A stretch of DNA of 5,078 nucleotides, taken from positions 1-5,078 of the forward strand of contig JAKAIH010000241.1 of assembly GCA_021825225.1 (NCBI GenBank), written 5' to 3'. Position 1 is the first letter of the stretch; every line of letters begins with the position of its first letter. The notes beneath the pieces were generated by a model that made no database searches, was not told the origin of the DNA, and worked only from the letters and a program-made list of their open reading frames with translations. This DNA comes from Pseudomonadota bacterium. Lineage in GTDB: Bacteria; Pseudomonadota; Gammaproteobacteria; Burkholderiales; SG8-39. The position numbers were made by a program, and so were the translations under genes. Of this stretch, positions 1-4,612 are shown one piece after another.

Positions 1-50
1 TTCTTACCCTTGTCAAAGTAGCCCGTCATAGTAAGCGCTTGTTGTTTCAT
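1..50 (-). CDS. IS5-like transposase, amino-terminal fragment (cut by window edge)
   Basis: Only 16 full codons are visible: MKQQALTMTGYFDKGK. The reading frame stays open to the window edge. The start is well supported because GAGGAGA (57-63 on the complementary strand) sits six bases upstream of the ATG. Transposases of the IS5 group commonly open with a short variable stretch, then an aromatic residue and a lysine-rich run leading into TRRE and FL.EM; the FDKGK here is compatible with that opening. The DDE catalytic residues would lie outside the window, so neither intactness nor activity can be judged. The assignment rests on this short N-terminus together with the terminal-repeat-like sequence upstream. 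Another IS family is possible. Confidence 0.6.
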   Translation of the reverse strand, partial: MKQQALTMTGYFDKGK

Positions 51-70
51 CGTTCGTCTCCTCGCAGTCA

Positions 71-99
71 TACCGGATCAACGTTTACTGTGTCCGGTA
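71..99 (-). repeat. Inverted repeat in the transposase leader
   Basis: TACCGGA (71-77) and TCCGGTA (93-99) form a perfect 7-bp inverted repeat around a 15-base spacer, in the leader of the transposase and upstream of its ribosome binding site. It could fold in the mRNA as a stem-loop. Some insertion sequences use subterminal hairpins to block translation of transposase from transcripts entering from outside; that role here is inference. Confidence 0.4.
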
Positions 100-145
100 C
101 GATGACAGAGAGACGAGGTTTTTCAGAGTTTCCTTAGGGGAGTAC

Positions 146-163
146 GAGGGGAGGTATCCCCTC
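146..163. repeat. Perfect 7-bp hairpin beside the IS boundary
   Basis: GAGGGGA (146-152), loop GGTA, TCCCCTC (157-163) form a perfect stem. No T-run follows on either strand, so it is not a classical intrinsic terminator. It lies between the IS end and the FNR-type box, in the leader of the beta-CASP gene. It may be a remnant of the region the IS entered, or an operator; function unknown. Confidence 0.4.
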
Positions 164-210
164 ATTTCGCAATTACCGTTAAGATCGTAGGCAGGCAGCG
201 CCTGCGCCGC

Positions 211-224
211 TTGACTTTGATCAA
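211..224 (+). promoter_or_regulatory. FNR/ANR/DNR-type operator upstream of the beta-CASP gene
   Basis: TTGAC (211-215), TTTG, ATCAA (220-224) matches the FNR-family consensus TTGAT-N4-ATCAA at 9 of 10 defined positions. Its centre is 54 bases before the ATG at 272. If the site acts in the usual activating position (-41.5), transcription would start near 259. A poor -10 (CAGAGT, 246-251, 3 of 6) is present, as is common for activator-dependent promoters. The regulator at 2222-2920 has the matching E..SR recognition residues, so it is a candidate binder, as is any FNR/ANR elsewhere in the genome. Inferred effect: induction under low oxygen or nitric oxide. Confidence 0.7.
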
Positions 225-271
225 GCGCGCGCCGTTTTCCCCGCTCAGAGTGAACGCAATGGCAAGCACGC

Positions 272-1666
272 ATGAAACTTAGCTTCCTCGGCGGCGCCGG
301 CGAGGTGACCGGTTCCTGCACCCTGGTGGAAACCAGGGATGCGCGCTTTCTGGTGGACTGTGGCATGTTCCAGGGAGGGCACGAGGCCTGGACGAAGAAC
401 CAGGCGGCGCTGGATTTCGACCTGCGCCGGCTCGATTTCGTTTTGCTCACCCACGCGCATATCGATCATTCGGGCTTGCTGCCGCGCCTTTACGCATTGG
501 GTTACCGCGGGCCGATCCACGTCACCGCGACCACGGCCGAGCTGCTCGAGATCATGCTCGCCGACAGCGCGCATCTGCAGGAGAAGGAAGCCGAGTGGCG
601 CTCGCGCCACCGCGACGAGCGCCGCCACCGGCCCATGGCTCCGCTGTACAACATGAACCAGGCGCGCGCATGCCTGGCGCAGTTGCGCACGGTTGCCTAC
701 GACACCGAGTTCCGCCCGCACCCCACGCTCAGCTGCCGATTCCACGATGCCGGCCACATACTCGGCTCGGCCATCATCGACGCGCAGGTGCGCACTGACG
801 CCGGCACGCGCCGCCTGGTATTTTCCGGGGACCTGGGCCAGGCGGGAAACGGCCTGCTGCCGCCTCCGCGGCACATCGACGGCGCCGACCTGCTGCTGGT
901 CGAATCCACCTATGGCAACCGGCTGCACAGGACGCCGGCGGAAACCCAGGCAGAGCTGCTTGCGGCCATCTCCGGCACGCTCGCAAGCGGCAATGTCATC
1001 ATCCCCGCGTTTGCCGTCGGCCGCACCCAGGCCGTGCTCTATGCCCTGGCCAGGCTGGCGCGCTCGCGCAGGCTGCCGCCGCTGCGCGTATTCATCGATT
1101 CGCCCATGGCCGAAAAGGCGACGCTGATCACGCGCCGGCACCCGGAGCTGCTCGCCCCGCAAGTGCGCGAGCTCGACCGCTGGATGCGGGGGAATCCAGC
1201 CGAACTGGAGTTGCGCTATACACACGAGGTCGAGGAGTCCATGGCGCTCAACCAGATCCGCTCCGGCGCCATCATCATCTCGGCCAGCGGCATGTGCGAT
1301 GCCGGCCGCATCAAACACCATCTGCGCTGGAACCTGCCGCGCAGTTCCTGCGCGGTGCTGATCACCGGGTTCCAGGCCGAAGGGACCCTGGGCCGGCGCC
1401 TGGTGGACGGCGCCCGCAACGTGCGCATTTTCAACGATGACATCCCGGTGCGCGCGCGGCTGCACACCATAGGCGGTCTCTCGGCACATGCCGACCGGGA
1501 CGGGCTGCTCGACTGGCTGCGCGGGTTTGCGCATGCACCCGGGCGCACCTTCGTGGTCCACGGCGAACGCGAAACGGCGGCCAGCTTCCGCGATGCGATC
1601 AAGAGGCAGCTCGGCTGGACCCGCGTGGAGGCGCCGCAGCAGGGCGAGGTTTACACCGTCGCTTGA
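272..1666 (+). CDS. MBL-fold beta-CASP ribonuclease-like protein (RNA-specificity domain)
   Basis: A 464-residue cytoplasmic metal-dependent hydrolase, predicted to bind two zinc ions and to cleave RNA. Seen: motif 2 HAHIDH at 61-66, motif 3 histidine 162 in DAGHILGSA, motif 4 aspartate 187 in SGDLG, the ESTYG element at 211-215, the beta-CASP insert from about 215 to 385 (IPAFAVGRTQ at 244-253, FIDSPMA near 274-280, SASGMCDAGR with HH at 349-350), then GLSAHADRD with His406 and VHGE with His430. All expected metal ligands are present and length is normal for bacterial members such as Thermus TTHA0252. No signal peptide or membrane segment. The ATG at 272 is chosen because MKLSFLGGAGEVTGSC is the typical family start and nearby upstream ATG/GTG codons are out of frame. 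The Shine-Dalgarno is weak. An FNR-type box upstream suggests control by oxygen or nitric oxide. The stop lies 3 bp from the trxC stop, so the genes converge. The biological RNA substrate is unknown. Confidence 0.93.
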   Translation: MKLSFLGGAGEVTGSCTLVETRDARFLVDCGMFQGGHEAWTKNQAALDFDLRRLDFVLLTHAHIDHSGLLPRLYALGYRGPIHVTATTAELLEIMLADSAHLQEKEAEWRSRHRDERRHRPMAPLYNMNQARACLAQLRTVAYDTEFRPHPTLSCRFHDAGHILGSAIIDAQVRTDAGTRRLVFSGDLGQAGNGLLPPPRHIDGADLLLVESTYGNRLHRTPAETQAELLAAISGTLASGNVIIPAFAVGRTQAVLYALARLARSRRLPPLRVFIDSPMAEKATLITRRHPELLAPQVRELDRWMRGNPAELELRYTHEVEESMALNQIRSGAIIISASGMCDAGRIKHHLRWNLPRSSCAVLITGFQAEGTLGRRLVDGARNVRIFNDDIPVRARLHTIGGLSAHADRDGLLDWLRGFAHAPGRTFVVHGERETAASFRDAIKRQLGWTRVEAPQQGEVYTVA

Positions 1667-1669
1667 GCC

Positions 1670-2104
1670 TCAGACCTGGCTGCGCACCCAGCGCACCAGG
1701 GCCGCACCATCCATGGCGCCCGACTGGCGCGCAATCTCCCGGCCCCCGCGGAACATGATCAGCGTGGGAATGCTGCGGATGCCGTAACGCGCGGCGATCG
1801 ACTGCTCCTCTTCGGTATTGAGCTTGGCCAGGCGCATTGCGGGCTCCAACTCGGCAGCCGCCTTGTCGAAATGCGGCGCCATCATGCGGCAGGGCGCGCA
1901 CCAGGGCGCCCAGAAATCCACCACCAGCGGAATGTCGCTCGCGGCGACATGCCGCTCGAAGCCGGCGCCGTCGAGCGCGACCGCATGGCCGGTGAACAGC
2001 GGGCGCTTGCACTTGCCGCAATTGCCGCCTTCGGACAGCCGCCCGGGCGGCACGCGATTGGTGACGTGGCAGTGCGGGCATACCACTTGCAGCGGATCGT
2101 TCAT
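1670..2104 (-). CDS. trxC: Thioredoxin TrxC (thioredoxin 2, zinc-finger type)
   Basis: A 144-residue cytosolic thiol-disulfide reductase, reduced by thioredoxin reductase and passing electrons to ribonucleotide reductase, peroxidases and oxidised proteins. Seen: an N-terminal zinc ribbon with C9-x2-C12 and C29-x2-C32, which marks TrxC rather than TrxA. Then a thioredoxin fold holds the active site WCAPC (Cys69, Cys72) and the cis-proline loop SIPT with Pro113. E. coli TrxC is 139 residues with WCGPC; alanine at the middle position is a mild variation. The frame is open to 2191, but the start at 2104 is preferred: it begins right at the zinc ribbon and has GAGG (2112-2115) seven bases upstream, whereas the extra 29 codons encode nothing family-like. 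It lies downstream of the regulator gene on the same strand, 117 bp away. No convincing promoter or terminator is visible in that gap. Confidence 0.95.
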   Translation of the reverse strand: MNDPLQVVCPHCHVTNRVPPGRLSEGGNCGKCKRPLFTGHAVALDGAGFERHVAASDIPLVVDFWAPWCAPCRMMAPHFDKAAAELEPAMRLAKLNTEEEQSIAARYGIRSIPTLIMFRGGREIARQSGAMDGAALVRWVRSQV

Positions 2105-2221
2105 GCCGTAGCCTCGGATAGCGTGATCACCTGGACATGAGGGCAAGTCGCGAAAAATCCAGTCCCCCGTCGCGCGCAGGCGCAGCGACATTGCGCCGGG
2201 AAGCCCAATTTCAGCGCAGTG

Positions 2222-2920
2222 TCAGCTCTTGAGATCGCGCAGGCCAGCCGGGTCGAGGACGTGGATATTGCGGCCGCTGACGCGGATCAGCCCGGCGTGC
2301 GACAAGTCGTGCAGGATGCGCGAAAAATGCTCGCGCGTGATGTTGAGCCGGGACGCGAGCACGCTCTTGCTCGCCGCGAGCAGAACATCGGCGGGCTGCT
2401 CCGGACTCGCATGACCGGCCAGCGCCGCCAGCAGGTAGCCGGTAACGCGCTCGGTGGCATTTTTCAGTGTGTAGGCTTCGATGTCGGCGACCAGCCGGCA
2501 CTGGCGCTGCGACAACTCGTTCAGCATGCGGCGCGCAAAATCGGTGTTGCACTCCACGGCGTGCAGGATCGCATGCTTGCGGATATGCAACAGCAGGGAA
2601 TCGGCGAGGGTTTCCGCGTACAGGTTGTAGGGTCTGTCTATGAACATGACCGCCTCGCCGAAGCTCTGGCCCGGGCCGAGGATCTCGACCACTTTTTCCG
2701 CGCCCGCCGGAGCGAGCAAAGCGAGCTTCACCCGGCCCACCACGATGACGTGAATACCGTCGCAGGCATCGCCGCGGCGGAACACTGCGGCGCCCACGGC
2801 GATGCGCTGTTCCGTAGTGGCGGCGACGATCGCTTCGAGTTGGGACAGATCGAGTTCGCGAAACAGCGGCAGGTTGCGCAGAAAATCGACAGTGCCGAAG
2901 GAGTCGCGGTGCGCGCCCAT
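2222..2920 (-). CDS. Crp/Fnr-family transcriptional regulator, DNR/NnrR-like
   Basis: A 232-residue DNA-binding regulator. Seen: a cyclic-nucleotide-like beta-roll sensor domain (about 12-125), a long dimerisation helix (about 126-150) and a C-terminal winged helix-turn-helix (about 180-222). The recognition helix TREHFSR carries Glu197, Ser200 and Arg201, the E..SR set that FNR uses to read TTGAT half-sites. It lacks the N-terminal cysteine cluster of FNR, so an iron-sulfur oxygen sensor is unlikely. The phosphate-binding loop of CRP is replaced by GEAVMFIDRPYNLYAETL, without the Arg-Ser pair that holds cAMP, so cAMP control is unlikely too. GEA.MF is reminiscent of DNR-type proteins that sense nitric oxide through haem; the ligand is inferred only. 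The start at 2920 has AGGGGA four bases upstream. It is flanked on the same strand by the dehydrogenase gene (201 bp upstream) and trxC. A matching operator lies at 211-224. Confidence 0.9.
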   Translation of the reverse strand: MGAHRDSFGTVDFLRNLPLFRELDLSQLEAIVAATTEQRIAVGAAVFRRGDACDGIHVIVVGRVKLALLAPAGAEKVVEILGPGQSFGEAVMFIDRPYNLYAETLADSLLLHIRKHAILHAVECNTDFARRMLNELSQRQCRLVADIEAYTLKNATERVTGYLLAALAGHASPEQPADVLLAASKSVLASRLNITREHFSRILHDLSHAGLIRVSGRNIHVLDPAGLRDLKS

Positions 2921-2933
2921 TGCGTCCCCTAGA

Positions 2934-2976
2934 GCGCGAAGCGCGCCTGCCGCAGGCAGGTTGCGTCGCCGCGCAA
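2934..2976 (-). other. Tandem hairpins in the leader of the Crp/Fnr gene
   Basis: Three consecutive perfect short inverted repeats precede the ribosome binding site: TTGCG/CGCAA (2961-2965 with 2972-2976), CCTGCC/GGCAGG (2946-2951 with 2955-2960, three-base loop) and GCGC/GCGC around GAA (2934-2944). In the minus-strand mRNA they would stack directly before AGGGGA and the ATG. A structured leader could affect translation, but short GC-rich repeats are frequent in DNA of this composition. Confidence 0.35.
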
Positions 2977-3078
2977 CACGGCTGCGGCGGGAGCGGCGGC
3001 AAGTGGACGGCGCGACACGAAGGCGTTCCTTTAGAACTGCACTACGGCCCAGGAAAACAGCCTCTAGGTTACTCCATT

Positions 3079-3116
3079 GGCCCGCAGCAGGCCAGCGACA
3101 TCGCGCGCTGCGGGCC
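3079..3116 (-). terminator. 10-bp GC-rich hairpin after the dehydrogenase gene
   Basis: GGCCCGCAGC (3079-3088) and GCTGCGGGCC (3107-3116) form a perfect 10-bp stem around 18 bases, starting five bases past the dehydrogenase stop codon. On the minus strand it is followed by AATGGAGTAACC, with no U-run, so it is not a canonical intrinsic terminator. Likely roles are a 3'-end stabilising or processing hairpin, or a U-independent or Rho-assisted stop separating this gene from the regulator gene. The stem is clear; the role is inferred. Confidence 0.5.
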
Positions 3117-3121
3117 GGCGC

Positions 3122-4204
3122 TCAGGCCATTATCCCCGCCAGCCGGTTGATCCTGGCCGGGTCTACCTTCAACCGCGCCGCGGCTTCGAGGATTTCGTTC
3201 CAGCTGTTCGCGTCCACCGGAATGCCCTCGGCGAGCCGCTTCGCGCGCCATTCACGCTCCGGTTCGCCCGCCAGACGCACCTTGTCGAAACCGGCGCGCG
3301 GCGGCGATGCGGTGACCCAGTCGAGGAAAGCACGGGTTTCGCGCTCGAACGTCGCCACGTCGGCGATCGCCTTCGGATCGAGGATGATGCTGAGCATGCC
3401 GTTCAGCACGCGCTTTTCGCCCGTAGCGGGCCCGCCGCAGGCGAGCCCCGCGGCGAGCGCGCCGCCGAGCAGCTCGCAGGCGACGGCCATGCCGTAGCCC
3501 TTGTGCTCGCCGAAGGCGAGGATCGAACCCAGCGGTTCGACCACGGCGTAGCCGGGATTGTCGCTGTCGTTGCCTTTATCGTCGATGATGCGCCCGAGCG
3601 GCAGCTTCTCGCCTTTGTTGTGCGCGACGCGCGCCTTGCCCTGCGCGATTACGCTGGTGGCGAAGTCGAGCAGGATCGGATCGCGCCCGGCTACCGGGAT
3701 GCCTACGGTGAACGGGTTGGTGCCGAAACGCGCGTCGCGGCCGCCGAAGGGCGCGACGATGGGCCGCGAGATGACATTGACGAAGTGGATCGAGACGAAA
3801 CCCTCGGCTACTGCCATCTCCGCCCAGGCGCCAATGCGGCACAGGTGGTGGGCGTTGCCCAGCGCCATGATGCAGCTGCCGAATTTCTTCGCACGCTCGA
3901 TTGCGAGCGTCATCGCCTCGTGGCCGATCACCTGGCCGAATCCGCGCTGGCCGTCAAGGCGCAGCAACGCGCCTCCGTCCATCAGCGTTTTGACGTGCGC
4001 ATTTTCCTTCAGCCCGCCCTCGACCCAGGCCTGGGAATAGCGCGGCAGCATGCCGATGCCGTGCGAATCGTGGCCGGTGAGATTGGCCTGGATCAGATTT
4101 TCGGTGACCAGTTCGACCTCGCGCTCCTCCGAGCCGAAACCGCGCACCAGTTCGCGTATCGCCGCGCCGAGCGGCTCGGCGCGGATCATGTGTATGTCAG
4201 CCAT
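3122..4204 (-). CDS. hcxB: Ldh/malate-dehydrogenase-like 2-hydroxyacid dehydrogenase, HcxB/YbiC type
   Basis: A 360-residue cytosolic NAD(P)-dependent oxidoreductase of the LDH2/MDH2 (YlbC/YbiC) family, structurally unrelated to classical lactate and malate dehydrogenases. It is predicted to interconvert 2-oxoacids and 2-hydroxyacids. Seen: GHDSHGIGMLPRY from 44 with His45 and His48, the catalytic region of the family; NAHH..RIG from 117; APFGGRD..FGTNPF near 151-165, the nucleotide-binding segment; LLDFATS at 178-184; and FGEHKGYGMA at 231-240. The pattern GFVSIHFV.V, PLGS.L.F.EHKGY and GIP.DA.SW matches E. coli YbiC (HcxB, 361 residues) as I remember it, better than lactate or ureidoglycolate members. 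HcxB acts on aromatic and other 2-oxoacids; the substrate here is not proved. The start at 4204 has GGAG five bases upstream. An extended -10 lies at 4262-4270 and a stable hairpin follows the stop. Confidence 0.88.
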   Translation of the reverse strand: MADIHMIRAEPLGAAIRELVRGFGSEEREVELVTENLIQANLTGHDSHGIGMLPRYSQAWVEGGLKENAHVKTLMDGGALLRLDGQRGFGQVIGHEAMTLAIERAKKFGSCIMALGNAHHLCRIGAWAEMAVAEGFVSIHFVNVISRPIVAPFGGRDARFGTNPFTVGIPVAGRDPILLDFATSVIAQGKARVAHNKGEKLPLGRIIDDKGNDSDNPGYAVVEPLGSILAFGEHKGYGMAVACELLGGALAAGLACGGPATGEKRVLNGMLSIILDPKAIADVATFERETRAFLDWVTASPPRAGFDKVRLAGEPEREWRAKRLAEGIPVDANSWNEILEAAARLKVDPARINRLAGIMA

Positions 4205-4261
4205 GCATTCTCCGTTTTGTGGTTATTCGGGATCGACACCCGCAGTGCCAGACGGCGCGCC

Positions 4262-4270
4262 ATTATCCCA
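4262..4270 (-). promoter_or_regulatory. Extended -10 promoter of the dehydrogenase gene
   Basis: On the minus strand TGG-GATAAT (4270 to 4262) gives a TGn extended element and a -10 matching 5 of 6 bases. No good -35 is seen at the expected distance, which extended -10 promoters tolerate. Transcription would start near 4256, leaving a leader of about 50 bases before the ATG at 4204. Confidence 0.5.
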
Positions 4271-4303
4271 CGGTGTGAAATCCGCACGCACGCGCAGGCG
4301 CGC

Positions 4304-4330
4304 TTGCGCCAAATCCGTGCCTTTTATGAT
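4304..4330 (+). promoter_or_regulatory. Candidate promoter of the small RNA
   Basis: A -10 TATGAT (4325-4330, 5 of 6) stands in an AT-rich patch. A weak -35 TTGCGC (4304-4309, 3 of 6) lies 15 bases before it, which is shorter than ideal. The predicted start, about 4337-4338, coincides with the first base of stem-loop 1 of the RNA candidate. An imperfect FNR-type dyad overlaps the -10 and start (4326-4339). Confidence 0.4.
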
Positions 4331-4337
4331 TTTTGTC

Positions 4338-4449
4338 AATCCCGGCCTTCGTCATGGGCGGATTATGGAGACTCGTTCAAAGTCATTTGTCTCCTCCTCC
4401 CCTTTGAACGCTTGGGCCCAACACATTATTTGTCTTGGGCCTTTTCTTT
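4338..4449 (+). ncRNA. Candidate small RNA with anti-Shine-Dalgarno loop
   Basis: Three stem-loops follow one another. SL1: AATCC (4338-4342) with GGATT (4360-4364), then GCCT/GGGC after a two-base bulge, seven-base loop. SL2: CGTTCAAAG (4374-4382) with CTTTGAACG (4402-4410), a perfect 9-bp stem; its 19-base loop contains CTCCTCCTCCC (4391-4401). SL3: GGCCCAA (4415-4421) with TTGGGCC (4435-4441), extended inside by ACA/TGT, followed by TTTTCTTT. The promoter-like -10, compact length (about 110 bases) and terminator polarity all fit a plus-strand trans-acting RNA. The SL2 loop contains CCUCC twice, like the 3' end of 16S rRNA, so it could bind ribosome binding sites. Similar exposed anti-SD loops are known from several bacterial sRNA families, including what I recall as betaproteobacterial toxic small RNAs in Rfam. 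No expression data; identity is inferred. Confidence 0.5.
4414..4449 (+). terminator. Intrinsic terminator of the small RNA candidate
   Basis: The stem GGCCCAA/TTGGGCC (7 bp, plus a G-U pair at the base) continues through a C-C mismatch into ACA/TGT around the loop TTATT. It is followed at once by TTTTCTTT (4442-4449). The T-rich tail exists only in the plus direction, so this does not terminate tRNA-Leu or serve the dehydrogenase gene. Its tail touches the encoded CCA end of the tRNA gene on the other strand. Confidence 0.6.
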
Positions 4450-4535
4450 GGTGCCGGGAGGGGGAATCGAACCCCCATGACCGTAAAGTCGCGGGATTTT
4501 GAGTCCCGTGCGTCTACCAATTCCGCCATCCCGGC
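4449..4535 (-). tRNA. tRNA-Leu, anticodon CAA
   Basis: The minus strand from 4535 reads GCCGGGATGGCGGAATTGG and folds fully. The acceptor stem GCCGGGA pairs with TCCCGGC, and discriminator A73 (4452) is followed by an encoded CCA (4451-4449). The D arm contains GGTAGACGC, the anticodon stem is CGGGA/TCCCG, and the loop CTCAAAA (4503-4497) gives anticodon CAA (4501-4499), reading UUG. A long variable arm (GAC/GTC stem), typical of leucine tRNAs, and a T arm GGGGG-TTCGATT-CCCCC complete it. Length is 87 bases with CCA, as in E. coli leucine tRNAs. It is divergent from queA, which modifies other tRNAs (those with GUN anticodons), so the pairing is positional only. Confidence 0.97.
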
Positions 4536-4567
4536 CGCTCGCCCCGAACGGAGCGCAAGGGAGGCGA

Positions 4568-4596
4568 ATTATGCTCTAATTGGCGCCTCACCTCAA
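4568..4596 (-). promoter_or_regulatory. Promoter of tRNA-Leu
   Basis: On the minus strand TTGAGG (4596-4591, 4 of 6), a 17-base spacer and CATAAT (4573-4568, 5 of 6) form a good sigma-70 promoter. Transcription would begin near 4561, about 26 bases before the mature 5' end. The -10 interlocks with the divergent queA -10. Confidence 0.7.
4572..4580 (+). promoter_or_regulatory. Extended -10 promoter of queA
   Basis: TGC-TCTAAT (4572-4580) offers a TGn extension and a -10 matching 5 of 6 bases. No -35 is obvious. The start would be near 4587, giving a leader of about 26 bases. Its TG shares bases 4572-4573 with the tRNA -10 on the other strand. Confidence 0.5.
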
Positions 4597-4612
4597 CCGA
4601 GACGGCCCCGTA

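Larger units (their letters stand above)
1..133 (-). mobile_element. Terminal part of an IS5-like insertion sequence (runs off left edge)
   Basis: Seen: a transposase-like start on the minus strand at 50, a strong ribosome binding site, and an 83-bp leader. Read on the minus strand, the leader begins GGAAACTCTGAAAAACCTCG at position 133. Just outside lies TTAG (134-137; CTAA on the minus strand), which fits the YTAR four-base target preferred by the IS5 group. The patch is less GC-rich than the flanking chromosomal genes. Known: IS5-group elements carry one DDE transposase and short imperfect terminal repeats, often containing a CTCTGAAAAA-like core. Inferred: the outer boundary is at about 133 and most of the element lies outside the window. 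The partner repeat and the second target copy cannot be seen, so family and boundary remain provisional. Confidence 0.65.

Noticed and set aside
191..205. GCAGGC/GCCTGC hairpin just before the FNR box
   Set aside because: Only 6 bp with a three-base loop and no T-run; probably a compositional coincidence.
245..1561. Long open frame (438 codons) on the minus strand
   Set aside because: It lies fully opposite the beta-CASP gene, whose catalytic motifs are all intact. The predicted protein is Arg/Gln/Ala-rich with no recognisable domain, as expected of an antisense shadow in GC-rich DNA.
2105..2191. 29-codon N-terminal extension of TrxC
   Set aside because: The extension has no family resemblance, and the internal ATG at 2104 has a well-spaced GAGG and starts at the zinc ribbon.
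2179..2197. GGCGCA/TGCGCC hairpin after the Crp/Fnr gene
   Set aside because: A 6-bp stem with no T-run immediately after it on either strand. Such repeats are expected in DNA this GC-rich, so I do not call a terminator.
2219..2932. Open frame (237 codons) on the plus strand
   Set aside because: It is the antisense shadow of the Crp/Fnr regulator, with no domain signature or family-like start.
4297..4310. GGCGC/GCGCC hairpin upstream of the small RNA promoter
   Set aside because: A 5-bp GC stem in a CG-repetitive stretch, with no associated signal.
4334..4339. Perfect TTGACA on the minus strand as a -35 for the dehydrogenase gene
   Set aside because: No acceptable -10 occurs 16-18 bases downstream (the sequence there is GGATTT or similar); the extended -10 at 4262-4270 is a better candidate.
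3077..4480. Long open frame (467 codons) on the plus strand
   Set aside because: It runs opposite the dehydrogenase gene and ends inside the tRNA-Leu gene. Its C-terminal GGGIEPP is the familiar product of translating the antisense strand of a tRNA, as is the REGESNPH in the overlapping frame ending near 4502.
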